Below the pieces are notes generated by a model. It saw only the letters and a program-made list of their open reading frames with translations, had not been told where the DNA came from and made no database searches. The position numbers and the translations under genes are program-made. DNA of 64,000 bases from Muscardinus avellanarius (Eukaryota > Chordata > Mammalia > Rodentia > Gliridae): contig OY726567.1 in assembly GCA_963383645.1 (NCBI GenBank), positions 66,926,552 through 66,990,551 of the forward strand, read 5' to 3'. Position 1 is the stretch's first letter; every line of letters begins with the position of its first letter. Positions 46,801 to 64,000 of the stretch are shown in pieces.

Positions 46801-48199
46801 TTGGCTTTTATTGCAGTACTTAAGATGGAACCCAGGGGCATTGTACCTCCAAGCTACAGCACCAGCCCTATTTTTTAGTCTTTTTACTTTTTTTTTTTTT
46901 TTGGTGGTACTGGGGTTCCTGGAAGCCCTTCTACCTCTGGGCTACACTCCCAGACCTATTTTTACATTTTAATTTGGAAACAGGGTCTCCTAAGCCAGCG
47001 CACACGGCTGGCTTCGAACCTGTGCGATCCTCCTGTCTCTGCCTCCCAAGCGCGGGGATTACAAGCATGCGCCACAACGCCCGGCTTAGTCTTTTTACTT
47101 TTGAAACAGGGTCTTACTGAGTTGAAAAGGGCCTAAGTAGCTGAGGCTGTACTTGAATCGTGATCCTCCTATCTCAGCCTCCCAAATGCTGAGATTACAA
47201 CCATGCACACCACGCCCAGCCTATTTATTTATTTTTGGTACTGGGGATTGAACCCAAGGACATTCTACCTTACACTCCCAGCCCTATTTTATTCTTTATT
47301 TTTGAAACAAGCTCTCATTAAATTGTGGCGGGCCTCACCAAGTAGCTGAGGCTGGCCACGAACCTGTGATCCTCCTGTCTCAGCCTCCCAAGTACTGGGA
47401 TTACAAGCCTGCGCCACCACACCAAGCTTCAGCTATGTTTAAAACACCCCTCAAGCTGGGCAGGGTGGTACAGGCTTGTAATCCCAGTACTTGGGAGGCT
47501 GAGACAGGAGGATCCCGGTTCTCAGACAGCTTCAGCTACTCAGTGAAGTTCTCTGCAACTTGGTAAGACCTTGTTTCAAAATAAAGAATAAAAAATAGGG
47601 CTGGTGATGTAGCTCAGAGGCAGGATGCCCCTGGGTTCAATCCCCAGCAACACAAAAAAATAAAACCTTTGGTGGGGCTCCTACGTGGTGGCTCAGACTC
47701 CCCATAGGATGCACTCAGTGGTACCCCAGCGATATGCCCCTCCCCATTACTGGACCCGGGAAGCAGCACACACAACCGCCCGCCCCCACATTCACCTTCC
47801 TGCTCTGCTGTCACTGGGAGGCGGTGGCCCACACACCAGGTAGACCACCTTGGCAGCCAGTGACCAGTGACTAGCTGGTCACAGAAGCCCAGGCCGGAGA
47901 GATGTCTGTCACTTCCAGGAGCCTCCCGAGAAGCAAGAAGCTGAAGGTGCCCCCCCCACACACACACGGTTGTAAGCACGCCTTCCTTCCACCAGCCAGC
48001 CCTGCAATGGCTCCTCCAGTGGCACCTCTCCGGGCTGCCCTAATACCTGTGTGGCCACTCCTGGAGCCCAGCAGTTGGGTATGCACGGTGGGGGAATTGG
48101 AGGTAATGAGCTGCCTCCCCCTTGCCACCAAGGTGTGTGCAGCTCCATCTAGCTTCTTGCCCTTCTTTCTCCCAAACTCAAGAACCACGCAGCACAGGG
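41807..48199. repeat. Convergent intergenic region NLRP5-ZNF787
   Basis: SINEs at about 41995-42163 (+), 42178-42240 (ID half), 42280-42430, 42435-42615 (+), 42985-43140 (+), 43305-43375 (-), 43444-43617 (+, young), 43643-43818 (+, young), 43915-44035 (-), 44560-44720 (+), 45475-45650 (-), 46815-46880 (-), 46905-47085 (-, young), 47090-47220 (-), 47236-47430 (-) and 47450-47660 (+). (AC)n at 43819-43869. L2 3' end (+) at about 45115-45265 and reversed MIR at about 46130-46220. The stretches 44040-44540, 44730-45110, 45650-46800 and 47665-48195 are otherwise unassigned unique DNA; I see no supported exon there. Confidence 0.6.
43819..43869. repeat. (CA)n microsatellite
   Basis: About 25 units growing straight out of the 'agtacc' end of a + strand SINE. 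Confidence 0.95.
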
Positions 48200-48881
48200 A
48201 CAATTGAATAGTGTGGTTTATTGCCCCCAAAACCCTTCTTCCATCACACTCAGGCCAAGGAACAGACCCAAAGCCATGTCCTCTGAAGGAGGTAGCACTA
48301 TGCTGGGTGCAGGGAAATAGTTCTGCCTCAGTCCTCTGCTACCCCAAATCCAGGAGGGGGAAGGAACGGCCTGGGCTATAAAATCGATAGGACCCACAGG
48401 GCAGAAAAAATAATGGGGGGGAGGGGGTTAGGGTGGGTTGATTAAAAGAAAACTCTAAAAGGACAAAGGGCCTCTCTTCCCTCTCCCTCTCAGGAACCCT
48501 CTATATGCAAAGGGTTATCTTCCCCTCTGCTCCTTTCAACACCCCAAAGGGGAAGAGAAAGGGACAGTCTCGGGCCAGAGAGTCCCCTCTCCTCTCTACG
48601 GTTCTCTCACACACACACTATCTCTGGTTCCCAGCAGAGATCCCAGAAAGGGCAGGCAGGTCAGGCAGAAAGGCAGGGCTTGAAGGGGCGGGCAATCTTG
48701 AGACTTGAGCTTGCCCTAAGGGCCACAGGGCCCCTCCTGCTGACAGCGCCCGCCAGGTAGGAGAGGAGGGAGATGAGGATGCGGTCTTCGCATCCCTCAG
48801 TCCATTTCTCCCTGGGTCTCTCGGTCTCGCTCGTCCCACAAAGCCCGAGGGGCCCTGCCCACCCCCCGGGCGCCCCCGCCC
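48195..48881 (-). terminator. ZNF787: ZNF787 3' UTR and poly(A) signal
   Basis: On the - strand AATAAA lies at 48222-48217, about 660 bases after the stop codon, so cleavage is expected near 48195-48205. The UTR contains no SINE, unlike the flanking DNA, which fits a retained exon. Confidence 0.75.
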
Positions 48882-56220
<7,339 letters not shown>

Positions 56221-58299
56221 GTCTGGGTCCCTGTTGGAAGAGGACAAGACAGAAAGATAGTTTATAGGACATCAGATGGGACTGAGGGTCCCCAAGATCA
56301 GGTACTGCATGAGCCCCAAATACATGGATAGCCTGGCAGACAGAAGCCCACAGAATATGTACCTGAGAGGCTATGGAGGGACAGCCTGGGGCATCCATGC
56401 AGGGAGAGGTTCAGCCCAAGGAGCCACAGGCTGCGGCCCCCACTCGGCCTCCTGCCTCAGCTGCACTTACAGCCAGAACCCCAGGCAAGCGGTGGCGCCT
56501 AGGTGTCCTCATGGGCAAGATGGAGGATAACTGTGCATGGGATTTAAATAAGATTATGCATGTAGGGCACTCCTGCCAGAGGAGGGTCCTGAACCTTGAC
56601 AGAGGTCCTTAAGCCTGCAACAGGAAACCATTGGGCAGCAACTGAGGCAAGGGCTCCTGGTGCCAGGCCGCCCTGCAGCCCTTCCACATACCACCCGGCA
56701 TCCCCGGCCAGGTGCAAGGGTGATAGGCTGAGTTATGCGCACGAGTCCCCAGGACAGCCCAGCAAGGCCCTGGGAAAAGAGAGGCCAGGCCTTCGACAGG
56801 CATTGCGTCTCAGACGATGACCAAATGACCCTGGTATCCAGAGGTAGAGGGAACTTGGGCCACTGCATGGGATCAAGGAATGGCAGAGCCACCAGGCTTC
56901 CAGATGCTGGGATTCCATAATGAGGTAAGTTCTGGTACAGTGGGGAGTTCGCAACTCTGTACAACTTCTACAGCCAAAAAAGAACAGTAAATTTCCAAAA
57001 TGACAAACTCCCACCTCTATGAAGCACTGTGGAATGGCTCCCTGAATGCCCCCAGCACCTGCAGATGGCAGGGCTGTCACAGCCAGGCCCCACCCTCAGG
57101 AACAGCCTGGCCATGTGGCCAGTTGTATCCCTATCCCCCCACCCCTGCCCCTCGACAGCTGCACTGACCCAACACCTACAGAGTCCCCTGGACCTCTCCA
57201 CAGCAAAAACAAAGGCCAGTACAGCTGGAAACGAAACTTGATGAGTCCGCGCCCTCAGTCCCTCCCCAGCCCTCACATACGCAGGGCTCAGGAGTGCAGA
57301 TAAGCAGGCATCCCCACAACAGGCCCAAGCCAGCCTGAAGTGCTGGGGTCAGACCCAGACGGCTCAGGGAATTGCACAGCAAGGCAATGCGCTCAGGAGC
57401 AGCTACTTGTGACCCTGATGAAGTGACTACCCTCCAGAAGCTAACCAGAGAGGACACCTACATCTCAGGAGATGCTTTTTGCAAGGGGAGAGGGAGCAAA
57501 TATGGCAAGGCTTGAAATGGAAAAAAATGGGAAGGCCCCAACAGCCCCAAAACAGGGGGTCAGAAATTCACACAGTCCCTCTCCAGAGAGGGACGGCAGC
57601 CCCAGGACAGTGTGGCACCTACAGGGCTACTTCTCACACCAACTAACTTCCTTCTGTCCTCACTTTCCCTAACCTCAATAATAATGTCAATTCCTTCTGT
57701 ATTAAGAGAAAAGGACTGATCTTTCTGACAGCCTTTAGGTAGGTCTGTGTATGAAAACAGGCAAGTGGCTGGGGACGAGGGCAAAGCAGACAAGGGCCAG
57801 CCAAGCCTCTACCAGAACATACTTCTGTGGAGGCTTGATTTCCACTCAAAAGGCAGTAGAAACAGTAACCACTCCCTCTTCTTCCTGAAAGCAGGGTATC
57901 AAAACTACTACATGAACTATGCCCTCCCTGTACAGGGATCAGGGACAGAGCTAAGGCCAAGGGACTTCTACAGAAACATCCTCTTGGCCTCCCCAACTTC
58001 AGTCCCTTCTCCTATCACTGCTCTGTTCAACAAAGCCCGTGTAGGCCCAGCTGTTTCTAGGGGCTCCATCTCCTCTGATGTCTCCACATAATTGTAAAAA
58101 TAAGATATGTGAGCCAGGCATGGTGGCACGCGCTTGTAATCCCCATGTTTGGGAGGCTGAGGATCCCACAGGTTCAAAGCCAGCCTCAGCTACTTAGTGA
58201 GACTCTCAGCAACTTAGTGAGACCCTGTTTCCAAATAAAGTATAAAACAGATCTGGGAGTATAGCCTGGAGGTAGAGAGCCCCTGGGTTCCACTCCCAG

Positions 58300-58308
<9 letters not shown>

Positions 58309-58354
<46 letters not shown>
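58309..58354. repeat. (CA)n microsatellite
   Basis: About 21 units after a short CT run at a SINE 3' end. Confidence 0.95.
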
Positions 58355-58356
<2 letters not shown>

Positions 58357-59597
58357 ACAATATGTGTATTTTCTATTAATCTTACATTGACTTGCTTCTC
58401 AGAACAAGCCAGAGACAAGGGAAAGAAAGTTCTGCCTCCTCTACTAGAACACAAAGCTGCAGCCTCAGATGATACGCCATGAATATCAACACACCAGAGC
58501 AGCCAGGTGTGGTGGCACACACCTCTAATTCAAACCTATAACTCACTCCAGAGCCTAAAGCAGGATCACAGGTTGGAGGCAAGCCTGGGCAATTTAGTGA
58601 GATCCTGCCTCAAAAGAAAAAAGGGTGGGGGCCAGGAGTGGTGGTACACGCCTGGAATCCCAGTACTTGGGAGGCTAAGATAGGAAGATCACAGGCTCAC
58701 AGAGAGATTCAGCAACTTAGCGAGACCCTCTTTCAAAATAAAAAATAGGAGCCAGGCGTGGTGGGACACGCTCTTAAACCCAGCATTTAGGAGGCTGTGA
58801 CAGGAGGATCGCAGTTCACGGACAGCCTCAGCTACTTAGTAAGGCCCTTTGCAACTCACTGAGACCCTCATTATAAAATAAAGAATAAAAAATAGGGCTG
58901 GGGCCAGGCGTGGTGCTGCACGCTTATAATCCCAGCATTTGGGAGGCTAAGACCAGAGGATCGCAGTTCGCAGACAGCCTCAGCCACTTAGTGAGGCCCT
59001 CTGCAACTTAGTGAGACTTATTGTTTCAAAATAAAGAATAAAAAATAGGGCAGAGGATGTAGCTCGGAGGTCAAATGCCCCTGGGTTCCATCCCCAAACC
59101 CGCAAAAAAAAAAGGGGGGGGGGGGCTGGAGGTGCAACTTGGAGGTAGAATGCTTCTGTGTTCCATCCCTAGTACTGCAAAAGAAAGAAAAGAAGAGAAA
59201 AGAAAGGTAAAGTCAAGTCACCAAAGGAGAACCTGGGGGAATTTCAAATGGTGTTACCACTTTGGAAAACAGTCTTGTGATTCTTCAAATGATAAACAGT
59301 TACCATATGACCCTAAAATCCCATTGCTAGACATATACCCAAAGAAAATGTCTCCACAAAAAGCCATATATGAATGTCCATGGCAGCATGATCTATAACA
59401 GGCAAAAAGTTAATTTAACCCAAATGCTAAGGGAAAGAGCAAACGCAAAGGGCCAATAACATAGGATTCCTGCTGGGTGTGGTGGCACATGTTTATGATC
59501 CCAATATTTAGGATGCTGAGACAGGAGGATCCCAGGTTCCCAGCCAGTCTCAGATACTTAGTGAAGCTCTTCACAACTCAGAGAAACTGTTTCAAAA

Positions 59598-59599
<2 letters not shown>

Positions 59600-59641
<42 letters not shown>
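59600..59641. repeat. (GT)n microsatellite inside a SINE
   Basis: About 20 units in the joint between the left and right halves of a + strand SINE. Confidence 0.93.
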
Positions 59642-59645
<4 letters not shown>

Positions 59646-61688
59646 ACAGCTAGGGGTGTACTTTGGAGGTAGAATACCTCTGGGTTCAATTTCTAGTACC
59701 AGAAAAATATAAAATGATTCTGTGTGTATAGACCATCTACATCAGGGAAGTTCAGGCCCATATGGTGAATGACTTCATGCACATGGTCTGTCTAGGCTAC
59801 CAAAGCCCATAAACAGGAGGCTAATCAGTGGTCACTGCAAGTTAGGTGGAAATTGGAGCAACTACTTAATGGGTATAGGTTTCCTGGATGTTCTGGAACT
59901 AAACAGTGATAATGGTTACACAACTGTGAATATATATACATATACATCTATATGTATATACACATTCAACTCTGTGAAAAAATATATGTATGTGATACAC
60001 ACACACACACATTTGGTACTGGGGATTGAACCCAAGTGCATTCTACCTTTGAGCTATCCCCCAAGCCCTTTTCGTATTTAACTACTAGAGAGTGAACCCA
60101 GGGGCATTCTACCTCCAGGCTCCCCACACAGCCTTTTTTGTTTTTGTTCTTAAACAGGTCTTCCTAGGTTGCTGAGAGTCTTGCTTGCTACATTGCAGAG
60201 GCTGTCCTGAAACGGCAATACTCCTGTCTCCCAGGTACTGGGATTACAGACATTCACCACCATGTCCAGCTTTATTTTTTATTTTGAAACAGGGTCTAAG
60301 TCGTTGAGTCCCACTAAATTGCTTCCAGCCTGTGATTCTCCCATCTCGGTCTCCCAAGTACTGAGATTACATGTATGTGCTACCACCCCTGACTCTATGA
60401 ATATATTTTAAACCACCAAATTGTGGGCTGCAAAAAAAGCAAATTTCCAATACGTGAATACCTCTGATAAGAAAGTAAGCTTTTAAATATACAGGCCCTG
60501 CAGATTACAACACCGTAAACATTCAAAATGCATGAGACAAAAACAAACGGCAAGAGCCAGAGCTGTTGAGTGGTGCTGCCAGGAGCTGCCAGAGGTCAGG
60601 TGGGTGGGAAGGGAGCAGTGGCCTTCTACCTCCTCGGCTATGTGAAACTTGTCTGCCAAGTGTGATAACATTTCCACTGTAACAATAAGCCCAAAGCTCA
60701 AGAAGCTGGGGACTTCCCAGCTCAGAGCCTCCCTGGCTTCCACCTCAGGCCCCTCTTCCTAGAGGGAAAAGCAGAGCCAGGAAGGGGCCAAGGAGAGAAG
60801 GGCTCCTGCAGGTAGTTAGAACCAAGAAGAAAGCCAACAGGTCAGAGAGGGGGCTGACCCTGATCGGGATGGCTGGAGGAGTTTCTCCACGGGATAGACT
60901 AGAGGTTGGCAAAACTCCTCCCACTTAAGAACAGATTTACCTGCAAATAATCATTTTATTTATTTTATTTTGTGGTACTATGGATTGAACCCTGAGTCAG
61001 TCTACCTCTAAGATACACCCCCAGCCCTATTTTATTTTTATTTTGAAATAGGGCCTAAATTGCTGAAGCAGGGAAGCAGGCTGGGATCCTTTCATCTCAG
61101 CTTACCAAGTACTAGGATTACAGGAATATGCTGCCATGCCCAGCAAATGATTTTCATTTTATTTTATTTTACTTGTACTGGGAATTAAACTCAGGGGCAT
61201 TCTACCTCTTAGCTATACCCCAGCCATATTTTTATTCTTTAATTTGAAACAGGGTCTCACTGAGTTGCAGAGGGCCTCACTAAGTAAGTAGCTGAGGTTA
61301 TACACAAACCTGAGGTCCTCCTATTTCAGCCTCCCAAGTACTGGAATTACAAGCATGTGTCATCAAGCCTAAGTAAATGATCACATTTTAAATGTTATAT
61401 AACTACCTACACATAAATGACAGCCTTGATTTGTCTCTGGTCCACAGAGCCTAAAATACTTAACATCTGACCCATTAAAGAAGTTTACTAGCCAGGCGTG
61501 GTAATCCAGGTGTGCACACTGGTAATCCCTGAATTTGGGAGGCTGAAATGAAAGGATTGTGGTTCGCAGACAGCCTCAGCTACTTAATGAGGCTCTTTGC
61601 AACTCAGCGAGACCCTGTTTCAAAATAAATAAAAAATATGGCTGGGGGTGTAGTTCAGAGGTAGAATGCCCCTGGGTTCCATCCCAGT

Positions 61689-61689
61689 A

Positions 61690-61736
<47 letters not shown>
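61689..61736. repeat. (CA)n microsatellite
   Basis: About 23 units continuing from 'cccagtacc' of a + strand SINE. Confidence 0.95.
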
Positions 61737-61738
<2 letters not shown>

Positions 61739-62787
61739 GTTTACTGACTGAATATAAAACAATAGGGGTGCAAGACTAGGAAAGTCAGTTGGGAGGTGAC
61801 CCTGAAGCTGGCAGGAGGCCCCAGCTTGGGCTCAAGGCTGTGTGGCTGCAGTCCTGAAATTCCTGCTAATTTTATCTGTGGATCCAAATTTTACATGTGC
61901 AGTCTGACGGGATGAGGCAGCAGGTGCTGGGCTCTCTTGCTCCCCAAGCCTCACCCCTGGTGGGGCCAGGGCTGAGCAGAGTCTGCACCCACCCCATACA
62001 TGAAATGGCCACATAAAAAATACACATAGATCTAGACCTGGACAGAACAAAAGCCTTTCCCTTGCCTTTCTGTGGAACCCTGAATCTTCATTTTGCCCTG
62101 GGACCTCGCCAGCAGGCCTGGGATAGCAGCAGAGGCACGCTGGTGCTGGGGCCAGAGCACAGGAGTCTGAATATTAGCTGGATGGAGAGGGTTCACAAGG
62201 CTTACAGACACTGCTTGCATTCTGACTTCTCAGGGGTTAGACTGGCTACAGGCCATCCAATTTAAATAAGCTGGGAAAGGTAAAACCCTGGCCTGGGTGC
62301 AGCCCCCTTCTCCTCACAGCCCACTGAGCAGTGTGGCCAGCCAAGAAGCTGAACCCAGCCACCACCACTGCTGCACTCTGACCCTGAGTGGCTCAGCCTC
62401 TCTGGGCCTCAGCTGTGTCCTCTGTGGGACTGTAGGTCGCACAGGAACAGTGGGTGGCCTGTAGAGTTGTATGAGGACTGGAGTGAAAGCTTGTGAAGAT
62501 CAATCAGCCACTTTTACAAAAAGAAGGGCATTCACGGCATGTATCCAGTGCTTTCCTTCCCAATCACTCACTCATTCAGAGAAGTGCTGAGTTCTCTTGT
62601 CCTTATCCCCAGGTTTCTGGGCCCGAAACCCCAGACCTCACAGTTTAGGGAGTAAGGTGCTACAGACCCCTATCTGCAGAGGTGTGAGTGAGTGCAGTGA
62701 GCAGGAATTGGGGTCCCCATGCAGCTCCTGCCTTGGGCAGATCCCTGGAGAAGGCCCCCAACCTGCTCTCAAGGAAACCCCAGGCAA

Positions 62788-62868
62788 GGCTGGGGTACAG
62801 CTCAGTGGCAGAGCATACACCGAGCATGTCTGAGGTCCCAGGTTGACCCCCAGCACCACATACACCCT
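62788..62868 (+). repeat. ID-type SINE with an intact tRNA-like body
   Basis: The sequence reads 'ggggtacagctcagtggcag', passes through 'catacaccgagcatgtctga' and ends 'ttgacccccagcaccacata'. It retains the anticodon-arm region that is deleted in the right halves of the dimeric SINEs throughout the window. It is the only such copy I found here. Confidence 0.75.
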
Positions 62869-64000
62869 CCCCCCAAAAAATACTCCTGGACACTGGAGAA
62901 ACCAGTCTGATGCTGGGAAATCCAACGCCTTCTGATTAAAGCTTGGTCAGCTACTGCCCAGGGACCAGCTACATCTCCAGCCCCTCAGTCACTAGCTACC
63001 CAATCTTCCAGTTCATGCTGCTGACCTCCACCCTCCAGAGGGAGGAGGGAGGGAGCCTCAGCCCAACCCAGCTGGGCCCTAGAGCGATCCAATTAGCACA
63101 TGGATCTGAGAGCTCTATTAAGCCCCAGACAAATTATTGTTATTATTGTTGTTATTAGGCCCCACCCAAACCCATGGATGCCTGCCCACCAATTATCCCC
63201 TCTTTCTTCTGCTGCCAATCTGGCCTTCTCCTCTCCCCCTGCCAGCTGGGGCAGGGTGCAGGGCTCAGAAGCAATCCTCCCCTGCTACCCTCAGCCCCAG
63301 ACTCTCTCACACCCACTTGCTCCGCCCACCCTGTCTCCTTCATTCCTTTCCCTCTGCTAGCTGGCCAGAATGGTGACACCTGCCCTTGGTCCTTACTGCT
63401 CTGTCATCTCCTAACGGCCTGTCCTCTCCCAGTTTACAGGAACACCCTGACTTGTGTGGCTACTTCTCAACTCCTGCAACATGGCAAGGACACCCCTGTG
63501 TGCCTCTTCCAGCACCATGCTCTTCCCCTTCCTCCCTCCAGCCTGGCATCCCAGCACTAGCTCCCAGCGGCCTCTGAGCCCTCCCATTACAGCTCCCCAC
63601 CCTCCCCACACACCACAACCAAGGAATCTTTATAAAAAATCATTTAGAGCCAGGTGTGATGGTGCATGCTTGTAATCCCAGTACTTGGGAGGCTGAGACA
63701 GAAGGATACAGATTATCAGCTACTTAGTGAGGCCCTCCACAACTTAGTGAGACCATGTTTCAAAATAAATAGAAAAATGGGACCAGGCATAGTGGTGCAC
63801 CCTAGTAATCCCTGCACTTGGGAGGCAGAGACAGGAGGATCGCGCAGGTTTGAAGCCAGCCTCACTGGCTTAAGAGACCCTGTTTCCAAATAAAAATATA
63901 AAAAATAGGTGTCTGGGAGTATAGCCCAGAGGTAGAAGGGTTTCTAGGAACCCCAGTACCACCAAAAAAATAAAAAGTCACTCAGATAGCCAGGTATGGT

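Larger units (their letters stand above)
56238..64000. repeat. ZNF787 5' intron/flank: unique DNA, SINEs, L1 and (GT)n
   Basis: 56240-58085 and 61740-62780 are mostly unassigned unique sequence. SINEs at about 58110-58300 (+), 58500-58615 (+), 58630-58745 (+), 58750-58900 (+), 58912-59100 (+), 59128-59180 (ID half), 59470-59703 (+), 60015-60075 (-), 60080-60270 (-), 60970-61145 (-), 61175-61370 (-), 61490-61690 (+), 63650-63775 (+) and 63782-63963 (+, young). L1 3' end (+) at about 59230-59420 and 59710-59960, split by a SINE. Reversed or partial MIR at about 62385-62500. 62900-63640 is pyrimidine-rich unique DNA. The non-coding first exon of ZNF787 was not found. Confidence 0.5.

Noticed and set aside
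62788..62868. Possible tRNA gene
   Set aside because: It has tRNA-like A and B boxes but continues into the 'agcaccacata' tail of ID SINEs and has no proper acceptor stem.

Overview
This window is mammalian genomic DNA. It has split genes with GT-AG introns, very dense SINEs, L1 3' ends, MIR/L2 relics and (GT)n arrays. The main SINE is a dimer: a 7SL/B1-like left half joined to a shortened ID/tRNA-like right half, the B1-dID architecture. That points to a rodent outside the mouse/rat group (squirrel, dormouse, mountain beaver or beaver side). I cannot name the species.

Three genes are visible. (1) Positions 1 to about 13.3 kb hold the 3' part of an NLRP gene on the + strand: five leucine-rich-repeat exons and a short terminal exon, all in frame. 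Its PYD and NACHT exons lie to the left of the window. By position beside NLRP5 it is probably NLRP8. (2) From 21.5 to 41.8 kb lies NLRP5 (MATER) on the + strand. I see the PYD exon, two small acidic linker exons, the large NACHT exon, seven LRR exons and a terminal exon. They join into an open frame of 1107 codons plus stop, followed by an AATAAA. (3) From 48.2 to 56.2 kb lies ZNF787 on the - strand, with a 26-codon first coding exon and a GC-rich zinc-finger exon, 384 codons in all. The order NLRP8-NLRP5-ZNF787 matches human 19q13.43. NLRP5 and ZNF787 are convergent, with about 6.4 kb between their poly(A) sites. NLRP5 is an oocyte protein of the subcortical maternal complex; ZNF787 is a C2H2 zinc-finger nuclear protein.

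Two structures stand out. At 39121-39689, in an NLRP5 intron, there is a 569-bp palindromic LTR element with TG...CA ends and a 5-bp target duplication (GTTAC), inserted into an old L1. The turn-around point sits exactly at the end of an 18-base tRNA-Phe-type primer-binding site. This looks like a fold-back plus-strand strong-stop DNA integrated through two U3 ends. Second, a 1.03-kb segment carrying the NLRP8 terminal exon is present twice in opposite orientation (1602-2631 and 13112-14142), about 99% identical, so a perfect antisense copy of the last exon lies in an intron of the same gene.

Everything else (introns, 14.1-21.4 kb, 41.8-48.2 kb, 56.3-64 kb) is mainly SINEs, L1 3' ends, MIR/L2 relics and microsatellites, with some unassigned unique sequence.
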